A stretch of DNA of 64,000 nt from Bacteroidota bacterium (GTDB lineage: Bacteria > Bacteroidota > Bacteroidia > AKYH767-A > 2013-40CM-41-45), in assembly GCA_016720935.1 (NCBI GenBank), contig JADKJP010000007.1, positions 124,001 through 188,000 of the forward strand. The letters run 5' to 3'. Shown piece by piece: positions 35,422 to 43,878 of the stretch; the first letter of the stretch is position 1, and every line of letters begins with the position of its first letter. Below the pieces are notes generated by a model. That model saw only the letters and a list, made by a program, of their open reading frames with translations, was not told the DNA's origin and did not search any database. The translations under genes were made by a program, and so were the position numbers.

Positions 35422-36462
35422 ATGAAACTAGTCACCTACAGTATCGACCATCACGAACACCTTGGAATCTTTTTTCAGGACCGTATCTACAATCTCCCTG
35501 AAAACGCACTTGCACTTGAAATGCCCGCTCTTCCTGATCATATGGGCGATTTCCTGAAGCTTGGAGATGCAGCCATGGAGGAAGCCAGGAAAATCGAATC
35601 TGCCATCAAAAGCAGCAATCCGAAGGTGAAAGTTGCTCATGCGGGAGAAGCCGATTTGCTTGCCCCTGTTCCGCATCCAAGTAGTTGCCGCGATGGTTAC
35701 GCATTCCGTCAACACGTGGAAGCAGCCCGGAGAAACAGAAAGGTGCCTATGATTCCTGAATTTGACCAATACCCAATTTTTTATTTTACAAATCACAATG
35801 CGATTCAGGGACCGGGAGAAATATACTGTATGCCGGATCATTTCCAGAAACTCGATTTCGAACTGGAAGCAGCTATTGTGATTGGCAAAAAAGGCAGGAA
35901 CATCAAGGCAAAAGACGCAGATCAATTCATTGCCGGGTATATGATCATGAACGACATGAGCGCACGTACCCTTCAGATGGAAGAAATGTTGCTCAATCTT
36001 GGACCCGCAAAAGGAAAAGATTTCAGTACCGTGATTGGTCCATGGCTGGTAACACCGGATGAACTGGAGGCCTATAAAGTTCCCGCTAAAGCCGGTCATG
36101 TCGGTAATGCTTACAATCTGGAAATGGTTTGCCGTGTAAATGGCAAGGTAGTGAGCCAGGGAAATGTGAAAGAAATGGACTGGACTTTCGCGGAAATCAT
36201 CGAGCGTTGCGCCTATGGAGTTGATATTCTTCCGGGTGATGTAATAGGATCCGGAACTGTTGGAACCGGATGTTTCCTTGAACTGAATGGAACAGGATTA
36301 TTGAACGATCCGAATTACAAAGTTCAATGGCTGCAACCAAATGATGTGGTTGAAATGGAAATCACAGGTTTGGGAAAGCTTACGAATACCATCCGGAAAG
36401 AAAATTCAGACTTTTCTTTGTTTGCATTAAAGAAAATGCCGGTTGAATCACCTCAAAACTAA
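35422..36462 (+). CDS. Fumarylacetoacetate hydrolase family protein
   Basis: From ATG at 35422 (MKLVTYSIDHHEHLGIFFQ) the protein has 346 residues; the upstream frame from 35317 crosses a terminator and a promoter and is rejected. It carries the FAH fold: metal-binding acidic residues in 'KLDFELEAAIVIGKKG', the 'GYMIMNDMSART' motif, 'AKGKDFSTVIGPWLVT' with the conserved lysine, and 'DILPGDVIGSGTVGTGC'. FAH enzymes cleave fumarylacetoacetate; the wider family also has acylpyruvases and decarboxylases. With hmgA 3.2 kb away, a role in homogentisate degradation is likely but not certain. No maleylacetoacetate isomerase is in the window. Confidence 0.88.
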   Translation: MKLVTYSIDHHEHLGIFFQDRIYNLPENALALEMPALPDHMGDFLKLGDAAMEEARKIESAIKSSNPKVKVAHAGEADLLAPVPHPSSCRDGYAFRQHVEAARRNRKVPMIPEFDQYPIFYFTNHNAIQGPGEIYCMPDHFQKLDFELEAAIVIGKKGRNIKAKDADQFIAGYMIMNDMSARTLQMEEMLLNLGPAKGKDFSTVIGPWLVTPDELEAYKVPAKAGHVGNAYNLEMVCRVNGKVVSQGNVKEMDWTFAEIIERCAYGVDILPGDVIGSGTVGTGCFLELNGTGLLNDPNYKVQWLQPNDVVEMEITGLGKLTNTIRKENSDFSLFALKKMPVESPQN

Positions 36463-36541
36463 TTGTATTTTTAGTGCTGCAGATTCACCTGAATCCGGCA
36501 GTGAGAATTTATTGTTCAGGTTATACCCCTAATCATTAGAA

Positions 36542-38761
36542 ATGTCTGACCCGGTCACACATATTCAAAGTGCGGAAGCTGAAAAAGATCAGATTCTAAA
36601 AGCATACAAGGAGCTGTTGCGTGCCCTGCGCCCTTCTCTTGGTAAAGGCGATAAGAAAATGATCCGTCTGGCTTTTGATATGGCTTTGGAGGCGCATAAA
36701 GACATGCGCCGTAAAACAGGAGAGCCCTACATTCTTCATCCGCTTGCCGTCGCTCAAATCTGCGCGGAAGAAATCGGACTGGGACCTCTCGCGATTGTTT
36801 GCGCACTCCTGCACGATACGGTTGAAGATACACATATGACTCTGGAAAATATCAAGAGTTCATTTGGTATCAAAGCAGCTTCGATTGTCGACGGACTCAC
36901 AAAAATTTCAGGAGTTTTTGACAAAGGGACTTCATTGCAGGCGGAGAATTTCAGAAAAATGTTGCTGACGCTCTCTGATGATGTGCGTGTGATCCTGATT
37001 AAGCTGGCGGATCGTTTGCACAACATGCGAACATTGGATTCGATGAAAAGGGAAAAGCAGCTGAAGATTGCATCCGAAACTGCATACCTCTACGCTCCAC
37101 TTGCCCACAGACTTGGTTTGTATTCCATCAAAACTGAGCTGGAAGACCTGGCCATGAAATATACCGAGCCGGAAATTTACAATGAGATCACGAGTAAACT
37201 GGCGCAGACAAAACGGGAGCGAACACGATTCATTAATGAATTTGTTGATCCCATCAAGGATGAGCTGGGCAAACAAGGATTTAAATACGATATCAAAGGG
37301 CGTTCGAAATCCATCCACTCCATCTGGAGTAAAATGAAAAGACAGGCCGTCACTTTTGAAGAAATATATGATCTCTTCGCAATCCGTATCATTATTGATT
37401 GCGATGAAGAGAACGAAAAAGCAATGTGCTGGAAAGCATATTCCATCATCACTGATTTTTACCACCCCAATCCTGACCGTTTGCGTGACTGGATCTCCAC
37501 GCCAAAAGCGAATGGTTACGAGTCGCTGCACACAACGGTGATGGGTCCCGGAGGTAAATGGGTTGAAGTACAGATTCGTTCAAGACGAATGGATGAAATC
37601 GCGGAGAAAGGATATGCCGCGCACTGGAAATACAAGGAATCAGCGGCGGAATCTGCGCTGGATGAATGGATCCAGAAAATTCGTGAATTGCTGGATAGTC
37701 CGGAAACAAACGCGCTTGATTTCATCGATGACTTCAAATTGAATTTGTTTAGTGATGAGATTTTCATTTTCACTCCATCCGGTGATATGAAAACTCTGCC
37801 TTCCAATGCAACAGCCCTCGATTTTGCCTTTGAAATTCACAGTGATTTGGGAAGTAAATGTATCGGCGCGAAGGTCAATCATAAACTCGTTCCGCTCTCT
37901 CATAAATTGCGCAGCGGTGACCAGGTAGAAATTCTCACATCCAATAAACAAAATCCCAAAGAGGACTGGCTCAATTATGTCGTTACCGCCAAAGCTAAAT
38001 CAAAAATAAAAACCGCGCTGAAAGAAGAAAAAAAGCGTGTAGCCGAAGACGGAAAAGAAATTCTTGAAAGAAAATTCAAGCACCTCAAGATTGATTTTAA
38101 TCACGATAATATTAATGAGCTCCTTGCCTATTACAAGATCCCGAGCTCCATGGAACTATTTTATCGCATCGCGAAAGATGTGATCGATATCCAGGACCTG
38201 AGGGATTTCCTGCAGGACAAAGGAACTATCAAAGCAAAAACTCCTCAAAGGATCGAACCGCAATCACTGGAGCAAATCGTAAAAACAGTGCGTGGTTCCA
38301 GTGACCTGTTGGTGATCGGGGAAAATCTGGATAAGATTGACTACAAATTATCACCTTGTTGTAGTCCGATCCCTGGTGATGACGTTTTCGGATTCATTAC
38401 CATCAATGAAGGTATCAAGATTCACCGCGTCAGTTGTCCCAACGCAATTCAATTGATGTCGAATTACGCCTATCGTATTGTAAAGGCGAAATGGACAAAT
38501 CAACAACAAATCGCCTTCCTTGCAGGTGTACGTATGACGGGAATTGATGAAGTTGGTGTAGTGAGTAAAATCTCAAAAGTAATTTCGAGTGAATTGAAAG
38601 TGAACATGCGCAGCATTGGCATCGAATCCAATGACGGTATCTTTGAAGGAACAATCATGCTCTTTGTTCACGACACACATCATCTCGATAAACTGATCAA
38701 GAAACTGAAGGAAATACATGGAATACTTACTGTAAGTCGTATCGACGGAGGAACAAAATAA
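36542..38761 (+). CDS. Bifunctional (p)ppGpp synthetase/hydrolase, RelA/SpoT family
   Basis: A 739-residue long RSH enzyme controlling the stringent response. The N-terminal HD hydrolase domain is intact (H66 in 'YILHPLAV', H91-D92 in 'ALLHDTVEDT'), so hydrolysis of (p)ppGpp is expected. The synthetase domain follows ('FKYDIKGRSKSIHSIWSKM', 'YDLFAIRIIIDC', 'NGYESLHTTVMGPGGKWVEV'). Then come the TGS domain (about 400-460, 'IFIFTPSGDMKTLPSNATAL'), a helical and zinc-finger-like region ('YKLSPCCSPIPGDDVFGF') and a C-terminal ACT domain. All key motifs are present, so it should be bifunctional. It precedes fur by 49 bp on the same strand. Confidence 0.96.
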   Translation: MSDPVTHIQSAEAEKDQILKAYKELLRALRPSLGKGDKKMIRLAFDMALEAHKDMRRKTGEPYILHPLAVAQICAEEIGLGPLAIVCALLHDTVEDTHMTLENIKSSFGIKAASIVDGLTKISGVFDKGTSLQAENFRKMLLTLSDDVRVILIKLADRLHNMRTLDSMKREKQLKIASETAYLYAPLAHRLGLYSIKTELEDLAMKYTEPEIYNEITSKLAQTKRERTRFINEFVDPIKDELGKQGFKYDIKGRSKSIHSIWSKMKRQAVTFEEIYDLFAIRIIIDCDEENEKAMCWKAYSIITDFYHPNPDRLRDWISTPKANGYESLHTTVMGPGGKWVEVQIRSRRMDEIAEKGYAAHWKYKESAAESALDEWIQKIRELLDSPETNALDFIDDFKLNLFSDEIFIFTPSGDMKTLPSNATALDFAFEIHSDLGSKCIGAKVNHKLVPLSHKLRSGDQVEILTSNKQNPKEDWLNYVVTAKAKSKIKTALKEEKKRVAEDGKEILERKFKHLKIDFNHDNINELLAYYKIPSSMELFYRIAKDVIDIQDLRDFLQDKGTIKAKTPQRIEPQSLEQIVKTVRGSSDLLVIGENLDKIDYKLSPCCSPIPGDDVFGFITINEGIKIHRVSCPNAIQLMSNYAYRIVKAKWTNQQQIAFLAGVRMTGIDEVGVVSKISKVISSELKVNMRSIGIESNDGIFEGTIMLFVHDTHHLDKLIKKLKEIHGILTVSRIDGGTK

Positions 38762-38810
38762 TTTTTTTTGGAAAAAGAAACGATTCTACAATCCGGGTTA
38801 AGCAAATACA

Positions 38811-39284
38811 ATGTCCCACAAAGATGAAAAACCGGAAGTCCGGAAACTTTTTACCGAATACCTGAAAAAACACGGGCATAGAAAAACCGCTGAACGGTTT
38901 TCTATACTGGATGAGGTGTATTTGTCCAATGAACATTTTGATGTCGACTCTTTGTACATGATGATGAAAAACAAAGGTTATCACATCAGTCGAGCGACAA
39001 TTTACAATACCATTGAATTATTGCTCGATTGCGAACTGATTACTCGTCATCAGTTTGGAAAAAACCTGGCCCGTTTCGAAAAATCATATGCTTACAAACA
39101 GCACGATCATCTGATTTGCGAGGATTGTGAACATGTGTTTGAATTTTGTGATCCGAGGATTCAGCAAATTCAGAGCATGATGGGAGATTTACTAAAATTT
39201 AATATTACGCATCATTCCCTCAACCTCTATGGGAAATGCAAAGTGCTGGAAGAAAAGGGAAGCTGTAAACATAAAAAGAAGTAA
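38811..39284 (+). CDS. Fur family metal-dependent transcriptional repressor
   Basis: A 157-residue regulator. The winged helix spans about 10-85 ('KKHGHRKTAERFSILDEVY' and the recognition part 'HISRATIYNTIELLLDCELI'). The metal-sensing region has 'HDHLICEDCEHVFEFCD' with H98, H100 and the CxxC pair C103/C106; there is a further cysteine-bearing tail (GSCKHKKK), consistent with a structural zinc site. It could be Fur (iron), Zur or PerR; residues alone do not decide. It lies 49 bp after the RelA/SpoT gene and upstream of the STAS and purA genes; the RSH-Fur-PurA neighbourhood is one I recall from other Bacteroidota. Confidence 0.93.
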   Translation: MSHKDEKPEVRKLFTEYLKKHGHRKTAERFSILDEVYLSNEHFDVDSLYMMMKNKGYHISRATIYNTIELLLDCELITRHQFGKNLARFEKSYAYKQHDHLICEDCEHVFEFCDPRIQQIQSMMGDLLKFNITHHSLNLYGKCKVLEEKGSCKHKKK

Positions 39285-39537
39285 AACAGGCCTCGCTGAT
39301 TTTAATAAGCACTGTTGTAAATCCACACCGACAAGGGTTTTAATAGCCATTTCGGAAATAAGGCAAATTCATACATCCGGAAGTTTTCTCACATTTTTCA
39401 GAATTCATAGCACTTCTTTTCTTTTGATAACGAAGCTTATATTGCTGATTTTCAAAGCCATATTTACCTCTCTGCAATGTAGATATCTCGGAAAAAATTG
39501 CGAATCAAATAAGAATTAAACTATTACCTTCACACCC

Positions 39538-39885
39538 ATGGACTTTAATTATAACATCACAAACAAGGGCACTTATGCCATTGTAGAAATGAGTGGCAAC
39601 CTGATTGATAAGAACCAGGCAACACCTTTGTTGGAAGAAATTCAGGAAACGATCAATAAAGGGATCAACAGCTTCGTCATTTCAATGGAGCATTTCCGCT
39701 ATCTGAATAGTAATGGATTGAATGTATTGGTAAATATCCTCACGAAAAGCCGTAAAAACGGTGGTGACACTACTATTTGCAGTATCAGTGACAAGATCAA
39801 AGAATTGCTGATCATTACCAAACTGAATACTGTGTTTACGATCACGGATGATCTTCCTGCAGCAATCCGCCAGTTTCAAAACTAA
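39538..39885 (+). CDS. STAS-domain anti-sigma factor antagonist
   Basis: A 115-residue single-domain protein of the SpoIIAA/RsbV type. The phosphorylation-loop equivalent is 'MEHFRYLNSNGLNVLVNIL', with S58 at the position phosphorylated in RsbV-type antagonists (usual motif D-S-S/A-G; here N-S-N-G). Such proteins bind anti-sigma kinases and free a sigma factor or regulate other partners; no anti-sigma kinase gene is in the window, so the partner is unknown. The leader has TACCTTCA (one or two mismatches from the -7 consensus) eight or nine bases before the ATG, so the mRNA may be almost leaderless. A strong terminator follows at 39907. Confidence 0.9.
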   Translation: MDFNYNITNKGTYAIVEMSGNLIDKNQATPLLEEIQETINKGINSFVISMEHFRYLNSNGLNVLVNILTKSRKNGGDTTICSISDKIKELLIITKLNTVFTITDDLPAAIRQFQN

Positions 39886-39906
39886 TGGTATCCACACATT
39901 TTGATG

Positions 39907-39942
39907 ATCATCCTGTGCCTACACAGGATGATTTTATTTTTT
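39907..39942 (+). terminator. Rho-independent terminator after the STAS gene
   Basis: Perfect 11-bp stem: ATCATCCTGTG (39907-39917), loop CCTA, CACAGGATGAT (39922-39932), then TTTATTTTTT. The clearest terminator in the window; it separates the STAS gene from purA. Confidence 0.92.
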
Positions 39943-40027
39943 AAGGAAGGCTTGTAAAGGAATTCCACAACGCCTAATTTTCACAACCAAAATATTTAGT
40001 ATTCCATCCACCTAATTTTTCTGAATC

Positions 40028-41296
40028 ATGTCTGTTGACGTATTGCTCGGTCTCCAATGGGGAGACGAAGGGAAAGGTAAAATTGTCGATGTACTCACTC
40101 CCGAATACAGTGTAGTCGCCCGCTTCCAGGGAGGACCAAATGCAGGACACACACTCGAATTCGAAGGAATCAAACATGTCCTGCATACGATTCCATCGGG
40201 AATTTTCAGGAGCGACACAATGAATATAGTAGGAAACGGAGTTGTAATTGATCCGGTTACTCTGAAAAAGGAGATTGATGCACTGTTAAAAATGAAAGTT
40301 GATGTGAATCAAAAACTTTTCATTTCCAGAAAAGCTCATGTCATTATTCCTACCCACCGTTTACTGGATGCAGCATCCGAAGCGAGCAAAGGGAAAGAAA
40401 AAATCGGATCAACACTCCGTGGTATAGGACCAACCTATATGGATAAAACCGGCCGGAATGGATTGCGTGTCGGAGACATTGAAGCTTCAGATTTCATGGA
40501 CCGATATACACGACTCCGCAACAAACACATGGAGTTGTTGAATCACATGAATTTCTCCTATTCACTTGAAGAACTTGAAGCTCCGTTTTTTGAAGCTGTG
40601 GAAGAAATGCGAAAATTAAATTTCGTCGACAGTGAATACCTCATCAATTCTCAAATAGCGGCGCATCGTCCTATCCTTGCGGAAGGTGCACAGGGTTCTT
40701 TGCTGGATATAGATTTTGGCTCCTACCCTTTTGTTACATCATCCAGCACCATTACTGCAGGAGCTTGCACAGGATTGGGCATCGCACCTGGCAGAATCGG
40801 AAAAGTGTTTGGAATTTTTAAAGCTTATTGTACGCGGGTTGGAAGCGGTCCTTTCCCTACCGAACTACACGATGACACCGGCGAAGCTATTCGTCAGGCT
40901 GGTCGTGAATTTGGAGCTACGACGGGAAGACCGCGTCGTTGTGGCTGGCTGGATCTGCCTGCTTTGAAATATACCATCATGATCAACGGAGTCACCGATC
41001 TCATCATGACAAAACCGGATGTACTGAGTGAATTTGATACGATCCAGGTTTGTACTCAATATAAAATCGACGGAAAAGTAATTGACTACATGCCATTTGA
41101 TGTAGTAAATGCAAAGATTGAACCCGTCTATACTCCTCTCAAAGGCTGGAAAAAAGATCTTACCGGAATTACAAAGGAGGAAAATTTCCCTGCAGAATTG
41201 AAAAGCTATATTGCTTTTCTTGAAAAAGAACTGAACGTTCCGGTGAGCATCGTATCAGTCGGCCCTGACAGAGTGCAAACTATCCGAAGGAAATAA
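40028..41296 (+). CDS. purA: Adenylosuccinate synthetase
   Basis: A 422-residue GTP-dependent enzyme joining IMP and aspartate, the first committed step to AMP. The start 'VDVLLGLQWGDEGKGKIVD' holds the P-loop-like WGDEGKG motif, followed by 'GGPNAGHTLEF' with the catalytic histidine, 'GSTLRGIGPTYMDKTGRNG', 'EGAQGSLLDIDFGSYPFVTSS', and 'GATTGRPRRCGWLDLPALKY'. Length is typical. Together with guaB (17168-18637) it takes IMP to the two purine branches, but the genes are far apart. It has its own transcription unit, since a terminator lies 85 bp upstream. Confidence 0.98.
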   Translation: MSVDVLLGLQWGDEGKGKIVDVLTPEYSVVARFQGGPNAGHTLEFEGIKHVLHTIPSGIFRSDTMNIVGNGVVIDPVTLKKEIDALLKMKVDVNQKLFISRKAHVIIPTHRLLDAASEASKGKEKIGSTLRGIGPTYMDKTGRNGLRVGDIEASDFMDRYTRLRNKHMELLNHMNFSYSLEELEAPFFEAVEEMRKLNFVDSEYLINSQIAAHRPILAEGAQGSLLDIDFGSYPFVTSSSTITAGACTGLGIAPGRIGKVFGIFKAYCTRVGSGPFPTELHDDTGEAIRQAGREFGATTGRPRRCGWLDLPALKYTIMINGVTDLIMTKPDVLSEFDTIQVCTQYKIDGKVIDYMPFDVVNAKIEPVYTPLKGWKKDLTGITKEENFPAELKSYIAFLEKELNVPVSIVSVGPDRVQTIRRK

Positions 41297-41320
41297 ATTC
41301 TTTCCTGCTTCTCTCCCTAA

Positions 41321-42286
41321 TTATTCTTCACGAACATTTTTCGTGATTTCAGTATTTAGCAATTCACCCGAAAGCTGTTGTTTCAGTGAATCCGAAATTT
41401 CTTTGTTCCTTTCTGTTACTAAATCCGGACTACCCGCGTTGATCCAGGCTGTATACCAGAGTGAACCTACGTCAAGGATAGCAGCTCTCAAGCGGCGTTC
41501 CACCTGCCCATCGAGCTGTTTGTGAAATTCTCCGGAGTACTCCTCACTGTACACTTTTACCGTGGTGGCTCCCCTGTTTTCAATGGCATATTTCCTGTCA
41601 GTCGAGAAATCACGACTGAGTATTCGTTCAAATAGCAATACGGAATCAAGAGCATTGAAACTGTCCTTCACGAATCTCCAGATATCTTCCTGGATGTGTT
41701 CGACATATTCTGCCCTTCCCAAGAGATAGTCGTATTGATCGCCATAAAGCTCCGGCAATCGAGATTCCCAAAATCCGTGTATGCCCGTCTGGTTGGTCAT
41801 TTGTCCATTGTAATTTTCTGTACAATGCAAAGGCACATGTGCGTCACCGATGTAATGACCAATATTGGCTGAGTAATACAGTATCCTGTCGACATCCTTC
41901 GCACGAAACGCTTCGGTCAATCGAAACATCATGCTGTGGATATGCCAGGGAACAATACCATAGGCTTTCAGAGTGTCTTCTGTAAATTTCTCCACGGCAG
42001 TTTTCCAATACATCGGAACAGAATCAAAAGGATGTTCTCCATAATGATCAATGTCAATATAATGTCGCGGAGGTTCTTCTTTGTCTGAATATCTTCTTTT
42101 ATCCGGATCGACTGCATGCTCTGTGAGAAAATCAATGTGCTCTTTGTAAAACCCAAAGAGATCCGGTGGCAGGGTAAAACAAGCCATATAATTTATTTTT
42201 CTGTGACCGTAAAAACCCCAACCGGAGGCATTCGGAGAAACCTGAGTGAAAAACAGAAACAGAATAAAATTCCTGAGCCAAATCAT
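41321..42286 (-). CDS. Exported zinc-dependent hydrolase, S1/P1 nuclease / phospholipase C fold
   Basis: A 321-residue exported protein. If the signal peptide is cut after residue 22 (NASG), the mature protein begins with W23, as in S1/P1 nucleases and zinc-dependent phospholipase C, where the N-terminal Trp itself binds zinc. Other ligands fit the S1/P1 spacing: W23-GFYG-H28, H in 'PPRHYIDIDHY', the H-x3-D-x5-H set in 'GHYIGDAHVPLHC', and H-x3-E in 'GIHGFWESRL'. The fold is therefore well supported; whether it cuts nucleic acid or phospholipid is not. It converges on purA with a 24-bp gap and has a TATTTTTG promoter element 20 bases upstream. Confidence 0.86.
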   Translation of the reverse strand: MIWLRNFILFLFFTQVSPNASGWGFYGHRKINYMACFTLPPDLFGFYKEHIDFLTEHAVDPDKRRYSDKEEPPRHYIDIDHYGEHPFDSVPMYWKTAVEKFTEDTLKAYGIVPWHIHSMMFRLTEAFRAKDVDRILYYSANIGHYIGDAHVPLHCTENYNGQMTNQTGIHGFWESRLPELYGDQYDYLLGRAEYVEHIQEDIWRFVKDSFNALDSVLLFERILSRDFSTDRKYAIENRGATTVKVYSEEYSGEFHKQLDGQVERRLRAAILDVGSLWYTAWINAGSPDLVTERNKEISDSLKQQLSGELLNTEITKNVREE

Positions 42287-42305
42287 TTGGCAATACTAAA
42301 CTCTT

Positions 42306-42313
42306 CAAAAATA
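42306..42313 (-). promoter_or_regulatory. -7 promoter element TATTTTTG for the S1/P1-like gene
   Basis: Exact TAnnTTTG on the minus strand, 20 bases before the start at 42286. Confidence 0.58.
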
Positions 42314-42352
42314 AAGTGCAACCACTGTTTGCAGGTTTTTATATGAAACCCT

Positions 42353-43021
42353 TCAATGTAATGGTTGAACTACACGCTCCATGCTTTGCACATTTTTAAA
42401 AACAAAACTTCCATTTGCATCCATGGAATAATTGCAAAAACGTTCACCTCCTGTCGGACAACAATCCGCATCAGTAAATAAAAATAATTTGAACTTACGA
42501 ATCATCAAATGCTGAATGGAATCCAAAACCCATCTGTCCCCACCCCTATATCCCTTTTTCTGAGCTTCATTCAATTCAGGAATTACTGCTTCTTGGATAC
42601 TACCGTTTTTAATTTCATACGAATAAAGAAATCCCTGATTTTGCCAACCTAGATTTCCTTTTCGAGTCGAAACATAAAATTCCGGGAAACCATTTAAGTT
42701 TAAATCAGAAGTGAACAAAGATGTAAGGATTTGTCCGGAAGCATCACGCTCATAGGCTGGAAGAATGGTATCGCCTTTTTGAACATGAATTTGCAAACGA
42801 GAATGATCGCTGCCTCCTAAAGACACCGACACTTTATATTCACCTGAAACCAAATGACGGGTAATATTTGTATCCTCAACTAAAACCGGTTTAGCAGCTT
42901 CAACCTTTCGCACATCCGGATTCGAATCCGATGCCTGAACTTCCGTCACAACACGTTGCTGGTTCCCCTGAGGATTGCAGGAAGCCAGGAATATGAGGAG
43001 TGATAAGGCAATCAGGCGCAT
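42353..43021 (-). CDS. Unknown lipoprotein
   Basis: A 222-residue lipoprotein; the signal is MRLIALSLLIFLASC with lipobox L-A-S-C (Cys15). The mature part starts with a low-complexity linker (about 16-55) and then a beta-rich domain. 'SDLNLNGFPEFYVSTRKG' resembles an FG-GAP/VCBS-type D-x-N-x-(D/N)-G calcium loop. A cysteine cluster 'DADCCPTGGERFC' lies near the C-terminus. No family recognised. A run of eight ATTTTAG heptamers begins three bases upstream of the start codon, so its leader is made almost wholly of repeat. It lies downstream of the LytTR regulator gene on the same strand. Confidence 0.8.
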   Translation of the reverse strand: MRLIALSLLIFLASCNPQGNQQRVVTEVQASDSNPDVRKVEAAKPVLVEDTNITRHLVSGEYKVSVSLGGSDHSRLQIHVQKGDTILPAYERDASGQILTSLFTSDLNLNGFPEFYVSTRKGNLGWQNQGFLYSYEIKNGSIQEAVIPELNEAQKKGYRGGDRWVLDSIQHLMIRKFKLFLFTDADCCPTGGERFCNYSMDANGSFVFKNVQSMERVVQPLH

Positions 43022-43024
43022 TGG

Positions 43025-43080
43025 ATTTTAGATTTTAGATTTTAGATTTTAGATTTTAGATTTTAGATTTTAGATTTTAG
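43025..43080. repeat. Heptamer array ATTTTAG x8
   Basis: Eight perfect copies. In the sense of the lipoprotein gene (minus) it reads CTAAAAT and ends three bases before the ATG. Confidence 0.97.
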
Positions 43081-43105
43081 ATTTTTAAAGATAAAAAAAA
43101 CTTCA

Positions 43106-43175
43106 CTAACAACAAAGTACTAAGCACTAAGCACTAACCACTAACCACTAAGCACTAACAACTAACCACTAAAAA
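43106..43175. repeat. Heptamer array of ten units, mostly CTAAnnn
   Basis: CTAACAA, CAAAGTA, CTAAGCA x2, CTAACCA x2, CTAAGCA, CTAACAA, CTAACCA, CTAAAAA in one register. Opposite polarity to the 43025 array; adjoins the 3' end of the LytTR gene. Confidence 0.95.
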
Positions 43176-43182
43176 CCAAATG

Positions 43183-43878
43183 CTACTTCACCTTAAACAT
43201 GCTAAAAAATGCCTCCGAATAACTATTCCCAATCGGGATTTCCATTTCACCAATAGTGATAACTTTATTTCGTACTGCTTCGACTCTGTTCATCGGCACA
43301 ATAAATGAGCGATGAACACGAACAAAAATACTGGAATTCAATTTCTCCTGAATTGCTTTTAAGGTCATCCGTACAACAATGGTCTTTTGTTTCTCCATAT
43401 GAATCTTGATATAATCATCAAGACCTTCAATATACATGATCTCCGCTAATGGAACTTTGAGAAGACTATAATCAGCACGTACAAATAAATACTGATCCTG
43501 TGACGAATCGGTGGAAAGAGAAAGATTTTTATGATCGTTGGCTTTTTTTACGGCTTGAAGAAAACGTTCAAAAGGAAACGGTTTCAAGAGGTAATCCACA
43601 GCGCTGAGGTTAAACCCTTCAACAGCATACTGACTGTGTGCTGTTACAAAAATCACCATCGTTTCCTGTTTGATGGATTTGTAAAAATCAATACCGGAAA
43701 TGGCCGGCATGTGAATATCCAGAAAAATGAGATCCACCGGGAATTTTTCCAGGTATTTCATCGCGTCATCGGTTCGGGTGAATGTTTTTTGCAGGGAAAT
43801 AAAATCAACTTTACTGCAAAAATTCTCAAGCACCCTCAATGCCGGTGGTTCATCATCAATGGCTATCGCGTTGATCAT
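43183..43878 (-). CDS. LytTR-family response regulator
   Basis: A 231-residue regulator: receiver domain (1-120) with acidic pocket D8-D9, phosphoacceptor D54 in 'LIFLDIHMPAISG', T/S and K in 'IFVTAHSQYAVEGF' and 'DYLLKPFPFERF'; then a LytTR DNA-binding domain (about 130-230, 'DYSLLKVPLAEIMYIEGLDD', 'FVRVHRSFIVPMNRV'). It overlaps the kinase gene by four bases (43875-43878), so the two are translationally coupled and form one two-component system. Target genes are unknown; the lipoprotein gene downstream is the nearest candidate but is separated by long repeat arrays. Confidence 0.96.
   Translation of the reverse strand: MINAIAIDDEPPALRVLENFCSKVDFISLQKTFTRTDDAMKYLEKFPVDLIFLDIHMPAISGIDFYKSIKQETMVIFVTAHSQYAVEGFNLSAVDYLLKPFPFERFLQAVKKANDHKNLSLSTDSSQDQYLFVRADYSLLKVPLAEIMYIEGLDDYIKIHMEKQKTIVVRMTLKAIQEKLNSSIFVRVHRSFIVPMNRVEAVRNKVITIGEMEIPIGNSYSEAFFSMFKVK

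Noticed and set aside
38811..41296. RSH-Fur-STAS-PurA region as a new stress system
   Set aside because: These are core genes in a neighbourhood that seems ordinary for Bacteroidota, and a strong terminator separates purA.
43025..43175. Insertion sequence ends or attachment sites
   Set aside because: There is no transposase or integrase in the window and the repeats are short tandem heptamers, not paired terminal repeats with an internal gene.
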